Shown piece by piece: positions 59,926 to 64,000 of a stretch of DNA of 64,000 nucleotides (positions within the stretch are counted from its first letter, which is position 1; every line of letters begins with the position of its first letter). Both the position numbers and the translations under genes were made by a program. The notes under the pieces were generated by a model. It was not told the origin of the DNA, did no database searches, and saw nothing but the letters and a program-made list of their open reading frames with translations. Location of the stretch: contig NZ_VJXX01000001.1 in assembly GCF_009377195.2 (NCBI RefSeq), forward strand, positions 496,001 through 560,000, written 5' to 3'. The DNA comes from Arthrobacter bussei (GTDB lineage: Bacteria > Actinomycetota > Actinomycetes > Actinomycetales > Micrococcaceae).

Positions 59926-60342
59926 TCAGGTCGCCTCGAGATCGTAGGGGGCGGCCTGTCCTGCTTCGAGGCGCGGCCCGATGGGGACCGTCACGGCAGG
60001 TCGCGGAGAAGCGAGTGCCGCGGCACCGGGCGCGGCGGCGGCGACAGGCTTCGGTGCCCCCTCGCTGACCGGCTTGAAGACGTCCTCGATGTCGTCGAGG
60101 AGGGCTTCCTTGATGATGCGCCGCGGGTCGTACTGGCGGGGATCGAGCTTGCGCCAGTCGACCTCGTCGAGCTCCGGTCCCACTTCCTCCCGGAGCTGCT
60201 CGCGTGCTCCGGTGGCCATGCGGCGGAGACCCTTCACGAGCCGAGCGAGCTGGGCGGCGTACTCCGGAAGGCGCTCCGGGCCGAGCACCACGACGGCGAT
60301 GATCGCCAGGACCACGAGTTCGAGGCCGTTGATTCCCAACAC
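59926..60342 (-). CDS. tatB: Sec-independent protein translocase subunit TatB
   Basis: A 138-residue membrane protein of the twin-arginine export pathway; TatB with TatC recognises folded RR-signal substrates. MLGINGLELVVLAIIAVVVLGPERLPEY is abbreviated here as an N-terminal helix (about 5-20) ending in the LGPERLPE hinge typical of TatB. An amphipathic helix (AAQLARLVKGLRRMATGA) and a charged, then Ala/Pro-rich tail follow. GTG 60342 has TAGTCT 6 nt upstream. In mycobacteria tatB lies in the sigE-rseA-htrA-tatB cluster; here rseA is directly upstream and htrA is absent. Confidence 0.9.
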   Translation of the reverse strand: MLGINGLELVVLAIIAVVVLGPERLPEYAAQLARLVKGLRRMATGAREQLREEVGPELDEVDWRKLDPRQYDPRRIIKEALLDDIEDVFKPVSEGAPKPVAAAAPGAAALASPRPAVTVPIGPRLEAGQAAPYDLEAT

Positions 60343-60348
60343 CTGAAA

Positions 60349-60354
60349 AGACTA
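60349..60354 (-). promoter_or_regulatory. -10 element for a leaderless tatB (TAGTCT)
   Basis: TAGTCT on the minus strand ends 6 nt before GTG 60342, in the 133-bp gap after the anti-sigma gene. Confidence 0.5.
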
Positions 60355-60475
60355 CCTTCCCGGCCGGAGGCCCATCACCGTCACGGGTCTCCGCGCGGTG
60401 GGACCCCGTCATGAATCACCGAACGTTCACCGGCCCGTCATGCCCGTGTCACCCGGTTCGGCCGGAGGACCGCTG

Positions 60476-61462
60476 CTAGCTGGAGCTTCCCCCGGGGTGC
60501 GTGATCATCGACAGTCCCCGGACGATGCGCTCCATCATCGAATCCTCCTGGCGGGGTGGAGTCACGGCCAGCTGGGCGTGCTCCGTCGTCACGAGCTGAC
60601 TCAGCGTCTGCGGCATGGCGGCGGCGGGCATCGAGGACACCACGGTGTACGTGACCGTCGGGGAGTCAAGCACCACCTGCCACGGCTCGCCCGAGCGCAC
60701 CCACAGATCGCGGTCGGCACCGCCGACGTGCTCGAAGCCGTCGGCCGTGACCACGCGCCCCGTCACGGCGCTGAACGGGGCGGCCGCGCTCCCGCCCTCG
60801 TCGCCGACCTTCCTCTGTTCGTAGACCGTGACGGTGGAGCCGTCGTTCTCGAGGGTGAGCTCGAGCGTGGGCCTGCCGTCCACCGTGATCCCCTCGGCGC
60901 TGCTGAGCGTGAACCCGAGGGATTCGAGCTCCGGGCAGTACCAGCCCCCGGCACGGAGGGTGTCCAGCTGCTCGGCGTCGAGGGTCGTCGGGGTGCGCGG
61001 GGCCACCGACTCCCAGCCTGCACGGAGTGCCGTGGAGCCGTCGGCCGCCTCGACCGTCGTGGAGGCTGCCTCGGATCCGACGATATAGGCGCTGCCGAGG
61101 ATCGCCCCGGCCACGACGACGGTCCCGCCGGCTGCGGCGACGGCGGTGCGACGGCGTCGGTGGTGTTCGGTCCGCTCGTGATGGTCACGGACGAAGGCTG
61201 CGCTGGATCCTGCCCGTTCCTCCCGCCGCTGGAACCGTGGCGGAGCCTCGGCCGCGACGGCGGGGGCCAGGAGCCGCCGCTGGAACTCCGGGTCGGGCGC
61301 AGGCCGGTGCAGGCCGAGCAGGGCACTCTTCAGCGCACGGAGCCTGGATACGCTTGCTGCGCACGAGGGGCAGCGCGCGACGTGGCGCTCGACGCCGATC
61401 CGGCGTCGGTCCGGCAGTTCGCCGTCCACGAGGTCCTGCAGGAGGCGACGGGGATGAAGCAC
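60476..61462 (-). CDS. rseA: Membrane-spanning ZAS-type anti-sigma factor (RseA-like)
   Basis: A 328-residue anti-sigma factor for SigE. The zinc anti-sigma motif is ERHVARCPSC (His27, Cys31, Cys34). A linker leads to one transmembrane helix (about 106-128, AVAAAGGTVVVAGAILGSAYIV). The extracytoplasmic part (to 328) is a beta-rich sensor of a MucB/RseB-like or unknown type (ITVDGRPTLELTLENDG, FEHVGGADRDLWVR). GTG 61462 lies 5 nt after the sigE stop, so synthesis is coupled. Mycobacterial RseA is soluble and short; this longer membrane form senses outside signals directly. Confidence 0.88.
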   Translation of the reverse strand: MLHPRRLLQDLVDGELPDRRRIGVERHVARCPSCAASVSRLRALKSALLGLHRPAPDPEFQRRLLAPAVAAEAPPRFQRREERAGSSAAFVRDHHERTEHHRRRRTAVAAAGGTVVVAGAILGSAYIVGSEAASTTVEAADGSTALRAGWESVAPRTPTTLDAEQLDTLRAGGWYCPELESLGFTLSSAEGITVDGRPTLELTLENDGSTVTVYEQRKVGDEGGSAAAPFSAVTGRVVTADGFEHVGGADRDLWVRSGEPWQVVLDSPTVTYTVVSSMPAAAMPQTLSQLVTTEHAQLAVTPPRQEDSMMERIVRGLSMITHPGGSSS

Positions 61463-61467
61463 CGTCC

Positions 61468-62112
61468 CTAGCCCAGACCGGCGATCCGCGGGACACCCAG
61501 GGCGGTACCGCTTCCTCCGGTAGGTCGCGGATCGCGGTGGGCAAGCTTCTCGCGGAGCATGGTGCGGCCGCGGTGGATACGCGAGCGGACGGTACCGAGC
61601 TTGACCCCCAGCACCTGCGCCACCTCGTCGTACGCCAGTCCCTCGAGGTCGCACAGGACGACGGCGGCACGGAAATCCGGTGGGAGCTCCTCGAGCGCCG
61701 ACTGCACATCGATGTCGAGGTTGTTGAACTCGAAGCTGCGCTCGGGCCCGGGGTGCTTGCTGGGGAGACGACTTTCGGCCTCCTCCGTCAGGCCGTCGAA
61801 CCGGATGCGGGTCTTGCGCCGCGCCTGGTCGAGGAAGAGATTGGTGGTGATGCGGTGCAGCCAGCCGTCGAGCGTGCCCGGCTTGAAGTTCGCGAGGGAC
61901 CGGAAGACCCGCACGAAGACCTCCTGCGTGAGGTCCTCGGCGTCGAAGCGGTTACCGGTCAGGCGGTAGGCCAGGCGGTAGACCTTGGGCGAGTAGTTGG
62001 TGACCACTTCCTCCCAGGAGGGTGCCACCCATGGATTGCCGTGTTCATCGAGGATGGGATCGTCCGCCACTGCGGACCTACCAACGGGCTGTGCCGCCTT
62101 CACGCTGGACAT
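61468..62112 (-). CDS. sigE: ECF RNA polymerase sigma factor SigE
   Basis: A 214-residue ECF sigma factor of the envelope-stress type. Region 2 is YSPKVYRLAYRLTGNRFDAE, then DLTQEVFVRVFRSLANFKPG (about 40-80), followed by LDGWLHRITTNLFLDQARRK. Region 4 is LPPDFRAAVVLCDLEGLAYD, then EVAQVLGVKLGTVRSRIHRG (about 140-185). A short tail closes it. ATG 62112 is chosen because AAAGGGG lies 6-10 nt upstream; the ATG one codon earlier (62115) is nearly equivalent. With rseA and tatB downstream and the O-methyltransferase divergent, the block matches the SigE locus of mycobacteria. No canonical SigE promoter was recognised upstream. Confidence 0.93.
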   Translation of the reverse strand: MSSVKAAQPVGRSAVADDPILDEHGNPWVAPSWEEVVTNYSPKVYRLAYRLTGNRFDAEDLTQEVFVRVFRSLANFKPGTLDGWLHRITTNLFLDQARRKTRIRFDGLTEEAESRLPSKHPGPERSFEFNNLDIDVQSALEELPPDFRAAVVLCDLEGLAYDEVAQVLGVKLGTVRSRIHRGRTMLREKLAHRDPRPTGGSGTALGVPRIAGLG

Positions 62113-62431
62113 CATCTACCCCTTTTCGCCGCGTATCCCGATCGGGCCACCACGCCGGTGCCCGTGCAGCAGGCGGTGGTATCAGGGATTCGGGACCGTG
62201 CTCGCGCCGGATGTCCCGAGTCAGAAGTCTTTCGCACCAAGCTGGGAGGTAGCTGGCAGGCCGGCGCGTGTTGCTTCCCGGTATCGGTGCCACCGTCGGT
62301 TACCCTCCGCCTCAGGGCCGACGGTCCGGAACGAACGCCCGCATGGAAGTGCGAGCAGCCCAGCCAGTAGTGTTGGGGCGGGGCTCCGGCCTCCGACAGT
62401 CCCCCCTAATCCCATCACAGAACGGATGCCC
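62113..62431. other. Divergent spacer between sigE and the O-methyltransferase gene
   Basis: About 319 bp with no gene I can support. It must hold promoters for both genes. I looked for a GGAAC-type SigE autoregulatory promoter on the minus strand and did not find a convincing one. TAGTGT at about 62368 could be a -10 for the O-methyltransferase. Confidence 0.35.
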
Positions 62432-63070
62432 ATGGCCGCCGACAAACACAGCAGCTGGTCCTACACGGAAGGGCTTCCCGACGAGGACGACATCCTGCTT
62501 CGTGCCCGCGATAGGTCCCACGAGCTGGGCGTCGCCCCGGTGACACCCGCGGTCGGCGCTGCCCTGACCGTGCTCGCGGCGGCCTCCAAGGCGACGACGG
62601 CGGTCGAGGTCGGCGCGGGTGCCGGCGTGTCGGGGGTCTGCCTCCTGCGGGGGCTCGGACGGAGCGCCGTGCTGACCACGATCGATTCCGACGTCGATCA
62701 CCTCCGGGCGGCGAGGGAGGCCTTCGCGGAAGCGGGCATCCCCTCCAACCGGACGCGCACCATCTCGGGCCGTGCCGCGGACGTCCTGCCCCGGCTGACG
62801 GACCGCGCCTACGACCTCGTCTTCATCGATGCCGACAAGGCGGGACTCCCGGTGTACGTGGAGCAGGCGATCCGCCTGTTGAAGGATGGCGGCATCCTCA
62901 TCGTCAACGACGCCCTCGACCAGGACCGCGTGGCGGAACCCGCCGTCCGCGAGCAGTCGACCAACACGCTGCGGCAGGTGGGCCGGATGGTCCGCGACGA
63001 CGATTCGCTCGTCTCGGCACTCCTCCCGACCGGCACGGGACTCCTCCTCGCCGTCAAGCAGAAGGCCTGA
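62432..63070 (+). CDS. O-methyltransferase (SAM-dependent, family 3)
   Basis: A 212-residue class I methyltransferase. VEVGAGAGVSGVCLLRGL (about 58-75) is SAM motif I, and LTTIDSDVDHLRAAREAF and YDLVFIDADKAGLPVYVEQAIRLLKDGG carry the acidic ribose and metal-binding residues of the catechol-type O-methyltransferase fold. LIVNDALDQDRVAEP supplies the second metal ligand pair. The substrate is unknown. It is the counterpart of Rv1220c, divergent from sigE there too (from memory). ATG 62432 has AACGG 6 nt upstream; ATG 62426 is also possible. Confidence 0.9.
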   Translation: MAADKHSSWSYTEGLPDEDDILLRARDRSHELGVAPVTPAVGAALTVLAAASKATTAVEVGAGAGVSGVCLLRGLGRSAVLTTIDSDVDHLRAAREAFAEAGIPSNRTRTISGRAADVLPRLTDRAYDLVFIDADKAGLPVYVEQAIRLLKDGGILIVNDALDQDRVAEPAVREQSTNTLRQVGRMVRDDDSLVSALLPTGTGLLLAVKQKA

Positions 63071-63105
63071 CGGCGACGAGGCTCCGGCGGAGGGGCAAAG
63101 CGGTG

Positions 63106-63273
63106 TCAACCGGTGACGGTGAGCAGGCAGTCCTTGAGGTTGCCTGCCTCTTCCGCATTGAGTTCCACGACCAGGCGTCCGCCGCCGTCGATGGGTACCC
63201 GCATGATGAGGCTGCGCCCCTCCTTGGTGACTTCCATCGGTCCATCGCCGGTACGCGGTTTCATGGCAGCCAT
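63106..63273 (-). CDS. DUF3117 family small protein
   Basis: A 55-residue actinobacterial protein. MAAMKPRTGDGPMEVTKEGR and VPIDGGGRLVVELNAEEAGN match DUF3117 from the first residue, which fixes the start at ATG 63273. AAAGGGA lies 7 nt upstream. The upstream in-frame start (63300) adds nine non-family residues. The function is unknown; the protein is highly conserved and usually single-copy. It converges with the O-methyltransferase 35 nt away. Confidence 0.9.
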   Translation of the reverse strand: MAAMKPRTGDGPMEVTKEGRSLIMRVPIDGGGRLVVELNAEEAGNLKDCLLTVTG

Positions 63274-63437
63274 AGGGGTGTCCCTTTCAACAGGGCGCAA
63301 CCGCGGTCAGCGGCAGCGCGACAGTAAACGGTGCTCCGTCCCGTCGACCCGGTGAGAGGCCCGGCGGTGCACGTCATCCCCTTCATTATTCAGCACAAGC
63401 CCTGCTCCTGCTAATTCAGGTGCGGCGTGGATCACAC

Positions 63438-64000
63438 TCAGGGTGGATAATCCCCGTTCGATCCCGTGGGAGTCCAGCCCCACAGCCAGTCGACCCAGAG
63501 GAACTGCAGGACCACCGAGAGGGGCAGGAGCACCGGGAGGACCCTGCCCCTCTGCAGCGACGCCGCTGCGAGGGCGAGGGGGAAGAGCGGCACGAGGATG
63601 CGCCAGGTGCTGGACTGCGGGTCCCAGAAAGCCGCAAGGTACAGCAGGTAGGCGGCGCACCACGCATTCAGGACCAGCCCGAGCGACCGGACCGAGCGCG
63701 CGAGGAACAGTCCGGCCCCGCCGAGGAGGAGCGCCAGGACCACGAGGGACGCGGCTGCCGGACCGATGAGGACCGCCGGGTTCTCGAACCACGGGAGGAA
63801 GGGTGTGAGCGCCTCGCCACGCCACGCCGTCTCGGTGGCGACGTAGGCGTCACGCCGACCCGTCGCCATCCAGGCGATGAGGGGCCAGGCGACGGCGGAG
63901 AGCGACGCGACGACACCGAGCAGCAGCAGGGGCAGGATCCGGCCGGCCGATTCCCGCCGGAGCACCGGATCCGCCCCCGCGCGGCGCCAGGTCCACACCT
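63438..64000 (-). CDS. C-terminal part of a polytopic membrane protein, possibly a mannosyltransferase (partial)
   Basis: The frame is open to the window edge; 187 codons are visible. About five transmembrane segments can be seen: ILPLLLLGVVASLSAVAWPL, AVLIGPAAASLVVLALLLGG, LVLNAWCAAYLLYLAAFW and VLPVLLPLSVVLQFLWVDWL among them. Loops contain TGRRDAYVATETAWRG and STWRILVPLFPLALA. The pattern (W-x-A-TGR...Y-x-ATE...W) suggests a GPI-mannosyltransferase/PIG-V-like or related glycosyltransferase of actinobacteria. The catalytic N-terminal half lies beyond the window, so this is tentative. Confidence 0.5.
   Translation of the reverse strand, partial: VWTWRRAGADPVLRRESAGRILPLLLLGVVASLSAVAWPLIAWMATGRRDAYVATETAWRGEALTPFLPWFENPAVLIGPAAASLVVLALLLGGAGLFLARSVRSLGLVLNAWCAAYLLYLAAFWDPQSSTWRILVPLFPLALAAASLQRGRVLPVLLPLSVVLQFLWVDWLWGWTPTGSNGDYPP

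Noticed and set aside
62113..62431. SigE autoregulatory promoter (GGAAC-type) before sigE
   Set aside because: No pair of -35 and -10 boxes of the expected type and spacing was found on the minus strand.
1..64000. Prophage, insertion sequence or genomic island
   Set aside because: No transposase, integrase, phage structural gene or clear composition break was seen; gene order looks like core chromosome throughout.

Overview
The window is high-GC DNA with GC-rich third codon positions, densely packed with genes on both strands and free of mobile elements. The gene set points to an actinobacterium, most likely Arthrobacter or a close relative in the Micrococcaceae. The pointers are AdnA/AdnB helicase-nucleases, UvrD2 with a C-terminal HRDC domain, a UPF0182 giant membrane protein, Zincin_2/DUF2342, DUF3107, DUF3117, a SigK/RskA pair, a SigE/RseA/TatB cluster and a coproporphyrin-type haem pathway. 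Genus is an inference. From memory, two blocks match mycobacterial gene order: UPF0182 to the DEAD helicase resembles M. tuberculosis Rv3193c-Rv3211, and the MgtE-like gene to the O-methyltransferase resembles Rv1232c-Rv1220c.

Layout. 1-1832: end of a methyltransferase, then sigK-rskA. 2013-4577: operon etfB-etfA-PIG-L deacetylase. 4877-9957: membrane S1C protease facing a TPM-domain protein plus PspA (envelope stress). 10072-11941: photolyase, a 10-bp-period tandem repeat, a terminator and the initiator tRNA. 12010-18225: UPF0182 protein, PDZ/Lon-type protease, Zincin_2 protein. 18286-32189: a repair-rich block (SprT/YgjP-like metalloprotease, UvrD2, NudC, a phosphotransferase, AdnB, AdnA, an alkyltransferase-like protein, a DEDDh exonuclease).

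32231-42875 holds almost a complete tetrapyrrole pathway: hemL, hemB, hemD, hemC, hemH/cpfC, hemQ/chdC, hemY/cgoX and hemE on the minus strand, and hemA divergent. Neighbours overlap by 1-4 nt or lie within about 10 nt of each other, except for one 71-bp gap before hemQ that carries a perfect 8-bp inverted repeat. HemH, HemQ and HemY together indicate the coproporphyrin-dependent route. GluTR has a His-rich tail with a Cys-Pro motif, a possible haem sensor.

42925-55686: moeZ, a TetR regulator, DUF3107, a ferritin-like protein, a YdeI-like protein, an RNB ribonuclease, a DEAD helicase with a long leader, an orphan DNA methyltransferase, a PHP phosphoesterase, an internally deleted quinone reductase, a MarR/NmrA-like pair with a 13-bp operator candidate, and aminopeptidase P. 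55797-64000: a general-stress-like membrane protein, an MgtE-N/CBS protein, DUF1003, Mrp, TatB, RseA-like anti-sigma, SigE, an O-methyltransferase, DUF3117 and a truncated membrane protein.

Recurring themes are leaderless-type promoters (TANNNT six to eight nt before an ATG/GTG), tight overlap operons, and short tandem repeats (10-12 bp units) at the 3' ends of several genes. I did not find a clear new defence or biosynthetic system. The strongest leads are the haem-regulatory signals, the decamer repeat array and the leader of the DEAD helicase.
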